From: DASUPK01 sp963736685
Lineage (GTDB): Bacteria > Actinomycetota > Thermoleophilia > Solirubrobacterales > 70-9
Length of the DNA: 64,000 bases
Assembly: GCA_963736685.1 (NCBI GenBank)
Contig: CAVTPZ010000015.1
Coordinates: 176,287 to 240,286 of the forward strand
Direction of reading: 5' to 3'
In this document: one piece after another, positions 53,428 through 61,967 of the stretch
Layout: each line of letters starts with the position of its first letter
Position numbering within the stretch: the first letter of the stretch is position 1
Notes under the pieces: generated by a model
Database searches by the model: none
Told to the model about the DNA's origin: nothing
Seen by the model: only the letters and a program-made list of their open reading frames with translations
Position numbers and translations under genes: made by a program

Positions 53428-53952
53428 TCAGGCGGACGCCCGACCGGAGGGCGAGGTCGATCCCTGGTGCGCCGGCGCCGTCTCGGGCGCCTCGCCGGTG
53501 AGGCCCGCGGCGCTGGCGGCCATCAGCAGGCCCCCGACGATGCCGACGAAGGGGCCGGCGGCGAGTGTCGTCGATGCCTCTGCGCTCACCGCGCCGCCCG
53601 GGAGAGGGAGGCTCACCGCGCCGGTCGTTCCGAGATCGGGGATATCGAAGCACTTGACCACGCAGTAAGCCGCGATCCCGAGGCCGCACAGCCCTGCGAC
53701 AAGGGCCGTGGCTCGGTAGGAGCTCGACGGAGCGAACAAAAGCAGGGCCGCTCCGACGGCCGCGGCGATGACGAGCAGCACGGGCGCCAGAGTCGTGTAG
53801 TCCCACAACGTGTAGGTCTTGCTCGAGCTGTAGCCCACTTGTCCGGCCTGAGCCGCGACCGAGACATCGTGCGTGTACCAGGTGATGGCGGTGGAGACGA
53901 AGACGACGACGGCGCCGACAACGGCGAGAACATGTGTCGTGCGAAGTGACAT
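53428..53952 (-). CDS. MSLRTTH-type four-helix membrane protein, copy B
   Basis: A 174-residue paralogue of the 42279 protein: MSLRTTHVLAVVGAVVVFVS, YTLWDYTTLAPVLLVIAAAV, AYCVVKCFDIPDLG and SLPLPGGAVSAEAS are shared, with the tail diverged. The first helix, the extracellular loop and the CVVKC pair are kept, so these are probably structural or redox-relevant. It lies 73 bases after coiled-coil copy C on the same strand, the reverse order of copy A. Confidence 0.75.
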   Translation of the reverse strand: MSLRTTHVLAVVGAVVVFVSTAITWYTHDVSVAAQAGQVGYSSSKTYTLWDYTTLAPVLLVIAAAVGAALLLFAPSSSYRATALVAGLCGLGIAAYCVVKCFDIPDLGTTGAVSLPLPGGAVSAEASTTLAAGPFVGIVGGLLMAASAAGLTGEAPETAPAHQGSTSPSGRASA

Positions 53953-53995
53953 GAGGGTTCCTTATTCGTCGAGAGAGCAGCGGCGCCCGAAATAC

Positions 53996-54025
53996 GGCTG
54001 AAGCTCGAGCGGCTGAAGCTCGCGC
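53996..54025. repeat. Two 15-base tandem repeats
   Basis: GGCTGAAGCTCGAGC is followed directly by GGCTGAAGCTCGCGC, between copy B of the membrane protein and copy C of the coiled-coil gene. Confidence 0.6.
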
Positions 54026-54454
54026 CTACTGGCTCGTGGCTGCGAGTTCGTCAGCCTCCGACCTCGTGAGGGCTGCGTCGAGCACCGCGTACTCGGCCTC
54101 GTCGATCGCCGCCTCGGCGTAGCGAATCGCAAACGCCGCGTCGTCCTCGGCTATCTCGGCGTTTCTCTCGGCTCGCTCCGTGTCGTGCTCTGCTCTCTTG
54201 CGATCGAAGTCCTCACGAATTGCGGACACGTGCTCGTGCCACGAACGCTGCACGTCGTGCCACCAGGCAGAGACCTTCCCTTTGCCTTCCTCGGCGTCCT
54301 TGTGAAGCTGGTCGGCATCGGCCTGCGCCGTTTCCCGCGCCTGCTTGACGTCCTGCTCTAGATCGGCTTTGGCCTTGCCCTGCGCGGCTGCAACACGTTC
54401 TTCCGCTTCCTTGGCCCGGGCTTGAAGCTTGCTGAGTTGATCTGATGCCGCCAT
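54026..54454 (-). CDS. MAASD-type coiled-coil protein, copy C
   Basis: A 142-residue charged helical protein: MAASDQLSKLQARAKEAEER, DVQRSWHEHVSAIREDFDRK, AIDEAEYAVLDAALTRSEAD. It is intact here, which confirms the reading of the frameshifted copy A. AAGGAGGTTGAC precedes the ATG, the same site as in copy B. It is divergent from DUF7144-like copy C. Confidence 0.8.
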   Translation of the reverse strand: MAASDQLSKLQARAKEAEERVAAAQGKAKADLEQDVKQARETAQADADQLHKDAEEGKGKVSAWWHDVQRSWHEHVSAIREDFDRKRAEHDTERAERNAEIAEDDAAFAIRYAEAAIDEAEYAVLDAALTRSEADELAATSQ

Positions 54455-54666
54455 GTCAACCTCCTTGATCTCTGCGGACCAGCGCGATCTTCCTGACCTG
54501 GCCGCTTCGGCCCGCGATGCAGCCGCAACCTATACCCAAAGTTCGAGGGGTGCAACTTCCAGCCTTTGCGACGTTCGGAGGAGCGATCGGCCTGAGGGTT
54601 TTCCACGGAGGGAGGTTCCGGGCCAAGCGCGGATAGACGTGCCTCCGGCGGGGCACATACTCCTGG

Positions 54667-54731
54667 CCGACTCGTCCTCAACCGCATTTTTCGCATTTCC
54701 CACACCGGAACGCAAGCAAAGGAGGAAAGAA
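54667..54731 (+). promoter_or_regulatory. Conserved 5' leader of DUF7144-like gene copy C
   Basis: CTCAACCGCA, TCGCATTTCCCACACCGGAA, CGCAAGCAAAGGAGGAAA, matching the leaders of copies A and B with a few changes. It ends in the ribosome binding site. Confidence 0.5.
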
Positions 54732-55133
54732 ATGGAGGCATCCAAATCAGTCCGGGAGAGAGAGCCCTCGGATTGGGCAATCTTCGCCGGCATTGTCCTG
54801 TTGATCGTCGGTTCGCTCGATGCATTCTGGGGACTGGCGGCGATCCTCGAAGACAAGAACGTGATCGTCGGCGGCAACGGGGTGATCATCTCCAATGCCA
54901 CGACCTGGGGCTGGGTGTATCTGATCCTGGGTTCGCTGGTGGCTCTGACGGGGGTGGGGCTGTTTGCCCGGAGCGACGCGGCGCGCTGGGCCGCGGTCTT
55001 CTTCGTCTCGCTCAACGCGATCGCGCAGATCGTCTGGTTCCCCGCAGCACCGCTCTGGGCGTTCCTGATCATCGGCCTCGACGTGTTGATCATCTACGGG
55101 CTCACGGAGGGCTGGAACGAGAACTGGGACTAG
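54732..55133 (+). CDS. DUF7144-like four-helix membrane protein, copy C
   Basis: 133 residues; the central 100 residues match copies A and B almost without change, while the first ten vary (MEASKSVREREPSDWAIFAG). It ends GWNENWD. Small base changes are mostly at third codon positions when the three copies are compared by eye, so the proteins are maintained by selection. Confidence 0.85.
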   Translation: MEASKSVREREPSDWAIFAGIVLLIVGSLDAFWGLAAILEDKNVIVGGNGVIISNATTWGWVYLILGSLVALTGVGLFARSDAARWAAVFFVSLNAIAQIVWFPAAPLWAFLIIGLDVLIIYGLTEGWNENWD

Positions 55134-55150
55134 GCCTGACGGCTTATGAG

Positions 55151-55181
55151 GGGCGGCCCGCACTTGCGCTGCGGGCCGCCC
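55151..55181 (+). terminator. Hairpin terminator after DUF7144-like gene copy C
   Basis: GGGCGGCCCGC and GCGGGCCGCCC form a perfect 11-pair stem around a 9-base loop, 18 bases after the stop. Confidence 0.75.
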
Positions 55182-55334
55182 TGCAGCTGGGAGCGGTACG
55201 AGCACACCGATCACCACAGGACGTTCACCCCCTTGACAGCCGAGTTCAATTCAAAGAGAAAGCAGGAGCCGCATCGGAGATACTGCGGGCGATGTCGGAG
55301 GAGAGCGGATCTCGTGGGTCGATACCTGAACGAG

Positions 55335-55793
55335 CTAGCCGACGGCCGAGGCGAGTAGCCCCGCGCCGACCGCCAGCGCGAAGATCGCGAGCGTCGTGAG
55401 GATCGCCCTCGCCCAGCCCGCGCGGCGGTGGCGGGCCCACGCGATCACGACCAGGATCACGGCCGCCGAGGGGACGAACACCGCCACCCCGACGTCGATC
55501 CCGACCGCGAACCCCAGCCCCGGCAACAGGGCCGAGGTCAAGTAGCCGACGCCCATCGCGGCGACCCTCCCGAGCTTGAGCCGGTGCGGGAGCTCGGACT
55601 CGTCGGACTCGTACTGCGCCCCGGCCATCGACACCGCGCTCGACCCGGCCCGCGCCGTCAGCGCCGTCAGGACGATGGCCGCGGAGGCGCTCGACCCGAG
55701 CAGCCCGATCACCAGGCCCGCCGCCCCGTTGATGCCGTCGACCAGGCCGAACAGGAACTGCTCCCGGAGGTCGCCGAAGCTCAGATTCAGCAC
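55335..55793 (-). CDS. VIT-family-like membrane protein (short)
   Basis: A 152-residue protein resembling the VIT1/CCC1 iron-manganese transporter family: FLFGLVDGINGAAGLVIGLL with the first-helix Asp-Gly, then GSSAVSMAGAQYESDESE with the Ser-Met-Ala-Gly motif, then three more helices. It lacks the cytosolic metal-binding domain of plant VIT1, as many bacterial members do. Metal export or storage is inferred from the family. Confidence 0.75.
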   Translation of the reverse strand: MLNLSFGDLREQFLFGLVDGINGAAGLVIGLLGSSASAAIVLTALTARAGSSAVSMAGAQYESDESELPHRLKLGRVAAMGVGYLTSALLPGLGFAVGIDVGVAVFVPSAAVILVVIAWARHRRAGWARAILTTLAIFALAVGAGLLASAVG

Positions 55794-55866
55794 GCCAGGC
55801 GAGCGTAGAGCGCCGTCCGGCGGCCTCCTAGCCTGAGACGCGTTGTCTCGTGCGGAGGGCGCTTGC

Positions 55867-55908
55867 GTTGTCGGCGAGCTTCAAACCGAGCTCGCGTCAT
55901 CGGGCTGA
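55867..55908 (+). pseudogene. Fragment of OsmC gene 3' end
   Basis: Thirteen codons VVGELQTELASSG plus stop match the end of the OsmC gene at 26964-27005. About 30 bases beyond the stop also match. There is no OsmC body upstream. It marks the left edge of the second lipid-module copy. Confidence 0.7.
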
Positions 55909-56005
55909 CCCGCCACGCCCGGGACAGGTCGGCCGCCCAGGGGCAGTCTCGCGACGATCCGTGTCCCCGGCCAGGCGAGCTCTCGACCTCGAGCTTCCCA
56001 CCCCA
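55881..56005 (-). pseudogene. Histidine-kinase C-terminal fragment
   Basis: On the minus strand, GGKLEVESSPGRG followed after a one-base shift by TRIVARLPLGG matches the G2-box end of the sensor-kinase ATPase domain. There is no kinase body on either side. It is a degraded remnant. Confidence 0.5.
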
Positions 56006-56024
56006 GCGCCGAGGACCTCGATGA

Positions 56025-56204
56025 GGCCAGCAGCGAGATGGCTGGTCGGTTGTCCGCTGGCGCGGCAGTCATCTGTGGCTGAAGAAGCCGGGGCGCCGAC
56101 ACGCGCTGGTCGTCCCGCTCCACAAGGAAGTCAGGAGGGGAACCCTCGCCGGAATCCTGCGTGATGCCGGACTCAGCTCGGACCAGCTACGCGAGCTGCT
56201 TTGA
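56025..56204 (+). pseudogene. HicA-type mRNA interferase toxin fragment
   Basis: RDGWSVVRWRGSHLW, then LVVPLHKEVRRGTLAGILRD and AGLSSDQLRELL reproduce the HicA core (Gly-Ser-His, the VPxH strand, and the GTL…ILxxAGL end). The frame is blocked by TGA at 56022 and no usable start exists downstream, and there is no HicB antitoxin gene adjacent, so it is a truncated toxin. Confidence 0.65.
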
Positions 56205-57691
56205 AGCCCGCCTGAGGTTCACCGCTCCTTCTCGCGCGCGCTTTGACGGGCAGGTTCTCCTCTGTCCCGGGATCACCGAGCTTCAGGCGCCGCAGCGCGG
56301 AGTTCGCCGCGTTGTACCCGCACATGCCGTGGGCGCCGGCGCCGGGCGGGGTCGCCGCGGAGCACAGGTAGGTGCCCGGGGACGCCCGTGGCGTAGGGAT
56401 CGAATGTGACACGGGGACGGAACACGAGCTGGCGCGGGTCGTTGGAGCCGGTGACCACGTCGCCGCCGACGTAGTTGACGTTGTGGGCCTCCATCTGCGC
56501 GACGCTGCGGACGTGTCTGGCTAGCACCCGCTCGCCGAATCCAGGCGCAAAGCGCTCGATCTGCGCCTCGATCTGGGCGGTCACGTCGCCGGCGTAGCCA
56601 GCGGGCACGTGCGCGTAGGCGTAGAGCGGATGGACGTCGCCGCTCGACCGGCTCGGATCGGCCAGGTACTGCTGGCAGACGAGCACGAACGGGTGGTCAG
56701 GCATGGCACCGCGGGCGGCGGACGCCTCGGCGGCTGCGGTCTCGCGGTAATCGCCGCCGACGTGGACGGTGCCGGCGCGGCGTGACTCCTCGTGCGTCCA
56801 GGGCACGCCGCCCTCGATCGCGAAGTCGACCTTGAACGTCCCGGGCCCGTGGCGGTACTTCGTCAGCGCCCGCGCGATCCGGCGCGGCATCCGATCGCCG
56901 GCGATCCGTGCGGCGGCCGCCGGCGCCACGTCGAGCATGACGACGTCGGCGCCGTCGAGCTCGTCGAGCGACTCGACGTACACGCCAGTCTCGAACTTCG
57001 CGCCGTACTCCTCGAGCAGCGAGATCATCGCGCCGCTGATCGCCGACGAGCCGCCTTCGGCGACCGGCCAACCATACGCGTGCGCGGCCGTTCCGAGCGC
57101 GATCCCGATCGCCGATGACATCGGTGCCGAGAACGGCCGGAACGCGTGCGCCGCGACGCCCGCCCACAGGGACCGCGCCTGCGGCGTGGAGAAGCGCGAC
57201 TTCAGCAACGCCGCGGGCAGCCCCGAGTAGAGGCCGAAGCGCGCCATCAGCACCGGATGATCCGGAACGCGCAGCATCGGGCGCATGAAGTCGGCGGTGA
57301 TCTCGCCGAAGCGCTCGGCAAGCGGGCCGAACAGCCTCTGCCAGGCGTTTCCATCCTCGCCGAGGCCGGCCGCCGTCTGCTCGACGGAGCGGTAGGCGGC
57401 CGCGCCGAGGCCGCCGTCCAGCGGGTGCGCGTACTGGATCTCCGGCCAGCGCCAGGTCAGCCCGTGCGCCTCGAGGTCGAACCGCCGCGAGAACGGCGTG
57501 TCGAGCGCGAGCGGGTGCGCCGCCGAGCACTCGTCGTGGATCAGGCCCGGCAGGGTGAGCTCGCTGCTTCGGGTGCCGCCCCCGAGGTGCTCGGCGGCCT
57601 CGAGCACGGTCACGTCGATGCCTTCGGCGGCCAGCGTGAGGGCGGCGGCCAGGCCGTTGGGGCCGCTGCCGACGACGATCGCGCTGGTCAT
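56173..57691 (-). pseudogene. CrtI-like FAD oxidoreductase, copy 2, frameshifted near 56380
   Basis: Very similar to the 33214-34671 gene over its first 440 residues, from MTSAIVVGSGPNGLAAALTL on. At the GGGG run 56378-56381 there is one base more than in copy 1; the next frame restores TYLCSAATPPGAGAHGMCG and NAANSALRRLKLGD, but the C-terminus then runs on for about 25 extra residues. Its ATG overlaps the stop of the DUF3556-like copy 2. The indel may be an artefact or early decay. Confidence 0.85.
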
Positions 57692-59475
57692 GCCGTCACC
57701 AGGACCTTCTCAGCGACCTGCTCCGCGACCTGCGGTGCGTGGCTGACGCGCTTGTACCCGGGCATGCGGTAGGTGACCACGGTCGGGATCGGACCGTTCG
57801 GCAGCCACGGCTGCTCGCTGACCGCCTCCTTGACCGCCCAGCTTCCGCGCTCGACGACGCCGACCGCAGCGTCGATCACCAGGTAGTTCTGGCGGCCGGA
57901 ACCCAGCGCCTCGGATTCCGCCCAGACCACGATCAGCTCACCGGGCGCAAACCGGCAGCGCTTCTGCACGGCCTCGATCATCCGGCGGTCGTGCAGATGG
58001 CCGTCGCCGAAGTTGAAGCCGACGATCGCGTTGCAGGTGAACTCGCCCTCGCGCAGCGCGTAGGTGTCGATGTCCTCTTCGAGCTGATTGATCATCACCG
58101 AGTTCAGGCCCCGGCCCTGGCTGTGCATCGCGCGCCAGCCAAGGATCTGCTGCATGATCACCTCCGCCTCTCGCTCGCCATATGTCTCGGCGAGCTGGTC
58201 CTTCTGCATCGGCGCCGCCTTGACGATGTGCGCGTTGAGCTTCTCCTCGGCGCCGGGGGCCAACGCCCACATGCCGGTCGCCCAGTTCCCCGCGTACTGG
58301 CGCATCGAGGGCAGGAACGACACGAGGTCCGGGCGCAGATTGCCGAGGACCGGGAAGAACAGCAGCCCTCCGACCGTCAGCGCCAGCAGCGCCGGATCCA
58401 TGTCTCCGAGGCCGTAGCCCGCCTCGTTCGGATAGCCGAGGAACAGGAAGGCCGCGATGTACATGAAGAGCGCGTTCCACTCCAGGGGCACCGCAAGCGG
58501 GAAGGTCGAGATGATGAAGGTGTGGAAGCAGATCATCACCACGACGGCCGCCACCGTCACTGTGTGATTGTGTGAGAACAGCAGGATCAGCGGGGTCACG
58601 AACTCCACCAGCGTGCCGCCGACGTGGGCAAGGCCGACCGCCCGCTCCGATGGGCGCAGATCCTCGGGGAAGTTGCGGTAGTGCAACCGCTTTATCCGCT
58701 TGATGAAGAGCCATGGCGTGTTACTGACCATCGGCGGGATCACGTTGGCGAAGTGGCGTCCGAGCTTCGAAAACGCCGCACCGCACCAGACGATCACGAT
58801 CAACAGCTTCGCCGCGACGATCATGTCGACGAACGGGTAGAAGGCGAAGAAGATCAGCGCCGGCAGGTACTGCTCTCCTCGGGCGGCGAGGAAGAACACC
58901 TTGTCGCGCAGGCCGAGCGCCACGAGCAAGACGATGATCGGGACGATCGCGCCGGTGGCGACCAGGCCGTTGCCGGCCGAAGGCGCGACGAGGGCCACGA
59001 TCAGACTCGCCAGTACGCCGATGTAGAGGGCCACGTCGAGGACGGTGCGCTCGTCCCCGCGTGTAAACGGCATCTTGTCCGGCCAGGGAGGCAGGCGGAT
59101 CGTCTCCGTCCGCGCGTAGTGCCGCCAACCCGCGGTGAACGGCTTGAAGTGCCCAGCCAGCGGACCCCATGAGCCGGCGAGGCCGAGGCACTCGAGAAGC
59201 ACGGTCCAGAGCACCAGCTTCTGGTAGACGATCGGCTCGTTCCACCAGCCTGCGGGGCCGAGCGGATCGAGCCCGGACGTAAGCGTCGCGACGAGCACGC
59301 CACCGAGCACGTAGAAGAAGACCAGCTTGAGAACGTAGATCAGTCCGGTGATCTTCGGCGCGCCGAAGCCGTATTCGGCCCAGTGACGCGCGAGCACCCT
59401 GGTGCGGTCACGGTACGGCCGTCGCATGAATTCCGCCGGCTGGACTGGTGGGAAGTCGCCTGTGGTCAAGCTCAT
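57688..59475 (-). CDS. DUF3556-like polytopic membrane protein, copy 2
   Basis: A 595-residue intact copy of the 34668 gene from ATG 59475 (MSLTTGDFPPVQPAEFMRRP, GGAGAAAA upstream). All helices and the C-terminal GDGHLHDRRMIEAVQKRC are kept. Changes are scattered and mild, so this copy looks functional even though neighbours are broken. Its divergent partner, the acyl-CoA ligase, has been deleted. Confidence 0.8.
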   Translation of the reverse strand: MSLTTGDFPPVQPAEFMRRPYRDRTRVLARHWAEYGFGAPKITGLIYVLKLVFFYVLGGVLVATLTSGLDPLGPAGWWNEPIVYQKLVLWTVLLECLGLAGSWGPLAGHFKPFTAGWRHYARTETIRLPPWPDKMPFTRGDERTVLDVALYIGVLASLIVALVAPSAGNGLVATGAIVPIIVLLVALGLRDKVFFLAARGEQYLPALIFFAFYPFVDMIVAAKLLIVIVWCGAAFSKLGRHFANVIPPMVSNTPWLFIKRIKRLHYRNFPEDLRPSERAVGLAHVGGTLVEFVTPLILLFSHNHTVTVAAVVVMICFHTFIISTFPLAVPLEWNALFMYIAAFLFLGYPNEAGYGLGDMDPALLALTVGGLLFFPVLGNLRPDLVSFLPSMRQYAGNWATGMWALAPGAEEKLNAHIVKAAPMQKDQLAETYGEREAEVIMQQILGWRAMHSQGRGLNSVMINQLEEDIDTYALREGEFTCNAIVGFNFGDGHLHDRRMIEAVQKRCRFAPGELIVVWAESEALGSGRQNYLVIDAAVGVVERGSWAVKEAVSEQPWLPNGPIPTVVTYRMPGYKRVSHAPQVAEQVAEKVLVTA

Positions 59476-59615
59476 CGTTTTCTCCTCCATCTCGGTCTTT
59501 GCCTGGGCCGGTTCGGGCCCATGGCGCAAGGTAGGTCCGCCATGCCGGGCGGACCTTGGGGTGCCACCACCAAAATGCACCGGCAATTTGGGGCCTGACC
59601 CATCCGGCCCCGCCG

Positions 59616-59645
59616 CCAGCCGAGATCGACGCGCTCTACGCCTGA
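59616..59645 (+). pseudogene. 3' remnant of the long-chain acyl-CoA synthetase gene
   Basis: The codons AEIDALYA plus stop match the end of the 36604-38190 ligase (AEIEALYA) and overlap the convergent pucR copy 2 end exactly as in copy 1. The rest of the ligase (about 1.56 kb) is missing between this point and the DUF3556-like promoter. Confidence 0.85.
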
Positions 59646-60901
59646 TCCTCGAGATCGACGCCGCTGTCAGTGTCCGCCAGCACGGCCGAACCGAGGACGG
59701 CGGCGAGCTTCAGTGCGCAGGTCAGCTCGATCGAGTTTTCGCTGACCTTGCGATCCAGCAGCTCCTCCGCGCGCTTGACCCGGTAGGCGACTGTGTTCTG
59801 GTGCACATAGAGATCCTTGGCGGCTCGCGTCGCACTGGCGTTGGAGGCGAGGAACGCCAGCACGGTGTCGCGTAGACGCTGGGCCGGCTCGGCCGTGGAC
59901 GCGAGCGGCCCGAGCTGGGCGGCGACGAACGCTCGCGCCCGTGGCAGGTCGCCGGCCAGGAGTGAGACCAGCTCGACGTCGGCGTAGCTCGTCACCGCCG
60001 CCCCGCCGGCAAGCGATGCGACGCGCGCGGCCTGGAGGGCCTCCGTGTGCGAGCTGCGGAACCCCACAATTCCCTTTCCCGGCCTGCCGAATGCTACGAG
60101 CACGCCCGCCGGGGGCTCGTAGTCCTGTAGCCCTTCGGTTGCCGGAGCGTCGAAGGAGCCCCACCAGACGTCGAAACGCGCGGCGCCCGAGGCGACAACG
60201 AGCGGCTCGCCCCTGCCGAGGGCAGCCGCGGCCTCGCCGACCGTTCGTTCCAGCCCTCGGACCTCGCTGCCCGGGCTGGCGATCCGCAACGCCACGTGCT
60301 GGCGCCCAAGCTCGTAGCCAAGCCGCCGGGACGCGACCTCCTCGTCGATCGGCTCGCCGGCCAGGATCGTACGCACGGTCTCCGCACGCAGTTGGGTCGC
60401 GCTGCGCATCATGCGGTCGCGCTCGGTCCCGAACTCCTCGACGAGAGCATCGGAGACCTTGTCGACGTAGGCGAACATGAAGGCCGAGCTCTGATCCTGC
60501 CCTGCGACCAGCTCGCCGGAGTCCTCGACGCGCTCCTGGAGCGCTTGCGACCAACGCTCCCACAGCCAGGCGTGGCCGAGCCGATAGGAGCGCAGCAGCG
60601 CGGCCAGCGGAATGCCGCGGCGCACGTTGCCGCGAAGGAACTCGAGCGCCTCATGCGGGATGACGACGTCGTCGGCGGTCGCGCCGTCTGCCAGCAGCCG
60701 CAGCACCTGGCCGATGTTCGCCTCGGTGCTTCTCAGCAACTCCGCCCGCAGCTCGTCGTCCTCGATCGCACTGAGCTCGGGGATCGCCGCATACAGATGC
60801 TCGGCCATCCCGCGCGCGAGCTCAGGCGTGCGCGGCAGCAGCTCGCCCGCGAGCTCCTGCACCGCGGAAGTGAGCCCGGACTGCTGGGCCACCGCAGTCA
60901 T
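59636..60901 (-). CDS. PucR-family transcriptional regulator, copy 2
   Basis: 421 residues, the same length as the 38181 copy and about nine-tenths identical by eye, including the HTH (AAKDLYVHQNTVAYRVKRAE). It is intact. Here it is followed on its upstream side directly by the hydrolase-phaC half of the module, an arrangement not seen in copy 1. Confidence 0.9.
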   Translation of the reverse strand: MTAVAQQSGLTSAVQELAGELLPRTPELARGMAEHLYAAIPELSAIEDDELRAELLRSTEANIGQVLRLLADGATADDVVIPHEALEFLRGNVRRGIPLAALLRSYRLGHAWLWERWSQALQERVEDSGELVAGQDQSSAFMFAYVDKVSDALVEEFGTERDRMMRSATQLRAETVRTILAGEPIDEEVASRRLGYELGRQHVALRIASPGSEVRGLERTVGEAAAALGRGEPLVVASGAARFDVWWGSFDAPATEGLQDYEPPAGVLVAFGRPGKGIVGFRSSHTEALQAARVASLAGGAAVTSYADVELVSLLAGDLPRARAFVAAQLGPLASTAEPAQRLRDTVLAFLASNASATRAAKDLYVHQNTVAYRVKRAEELLDRKVSENSIELTCALKLAAVLGSAVLADTDSGVDLEDQA

Positions 60902-60932
60902 CTCCTGTGCGGATCGTACTCCGCCCGCGGTC

Positions 60933-61692
60933 TCAGCCGTGCTCGGGCGCGGCCAGCGCTCGGGCGATGGCCCGGTAGGCCTCGGCGTTGAACGCGAGGC
61001 CGACGTGGGTGCCGGTGATACGGACGTTGTCCGCGTAGGGAACGACGCACGACTGCCAGCGGACGACGCCGTCGTCCTCGGAATAGATGCTCGTCAAGCG
61101 GACGGACGCCGGGAACCGGGCGGAGTAGGCACGTGTGAACGTGCACCGGCACTCCTCGCTCAGGCATGCCGAGCGATCACCGTTGCGGGCGCCGCGCCTG
61201 TGCCAGGCGCGAACCAGGGCCACCGCCGCCTCGGTCGGAGCGCTGACGGCCAGCTGGTCGCTGAGCCCACCGCCGAGCGCGATCACGTGTGAGACGAGCT
61301 CGGGCCGCCGCGCCGCGAGGCCTTGCCGAATGGGCACCCCGGCTGTGGCCGACGACCGCGACGCGTCGCTCGTGCTTGGCCGCGAGGGTCTCGGCCCGCC
61401 GCTCGACTCGGCGCAGGGCCTCGTCCGAGCACGAGACGTTGGCGACGAAGTTGGCACCGCCGGGCCGGTAGCCGAGGCGGCGGAGCCACAAGCCCATCGT
61501 CGCCAGGCTGTAGTCCCCGGCGAGGAATCCCGGGAGCAGCAGGACCGGACGACCGTCGCCACGCGGGATCCCGTGCCCACGGAGGGTCGGGCTGACCAGC
61601 AGGCGAGCGGCATCGAGTTGCCAGCGCAGCTCGCCGAGATGGTTCCCCCACCATCGAGGCTCGGCGGCGGACGCCGGTTGTCGGGTGGTCAC
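60933..61692 (-). pseudogene. Alpha/beta hydrolase, copy 2, frameshifted near 61329
   Basis: Matches the 27271-28080 hydrolase: PRWWGNHLGELRWQLDAARL, LLLPGFLAGDYSLATMG, VVGHSRGAH. Just after the nucleophile elbow one base is missing compared with copy 1, and the rest (GLAARRPELVSHVIALGGGL to the end) lies in another frame. Start taken as GTG 61692. It is probably inactive unless this is a sequence error. Confidence 0.85.
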
Positions 61693-61847
61693 GATGGCGA
61701 CCAGTATTACGCCCTCGCCCAGCGGAGCCGGTTGTGCTCGGCACACAACGGCCGGCGCAGATTTAGGGGGTATGCCTAATGACGCGGCGGCCCGGCGGAA
61801 ATACCTTGCTTCCCGTATCGACTCGACAACCGGGACGGAGGTTCCAC

Positions 61848-61967
61848 ATGGAAAAGAGCAAGGCACAGGAAAAGGAGAAGCTCTCGCTGGGCTTCCTGCT
61901 GGCGACGATCGTGATCTCCAACCTGGGGTTCTTCCTCTTTGTCGCCCGTACAGCTCATGGGGAGTAG
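61848..61967 (+). CDS. Conserved 39-residue single-helix membrane protein, copy 2
   Basis: Starts MEKSKAQEKEKLSLGFLLAT, ends VARTAHGE; GGAGGTTCCAC precedes the ATG as in copy 1 (GGAGGTTCCAGG). It has a charged start, one membrane helix, and position before phaC with overlapping frames. It remains open although the phaC after it is broken. Confidence 0.7.
   Translation: MEKSKAQEKEKLSLGFLLATIVISNLGFFLFVARTAHGE

Noticed and set aside
56021..56204. Functional HicAB toxin-antitoxin pair
   Set aside because: The HicA frame is truncated by TGA at 56022 with no start codon after it, and no HicB-like gene adjoins it.
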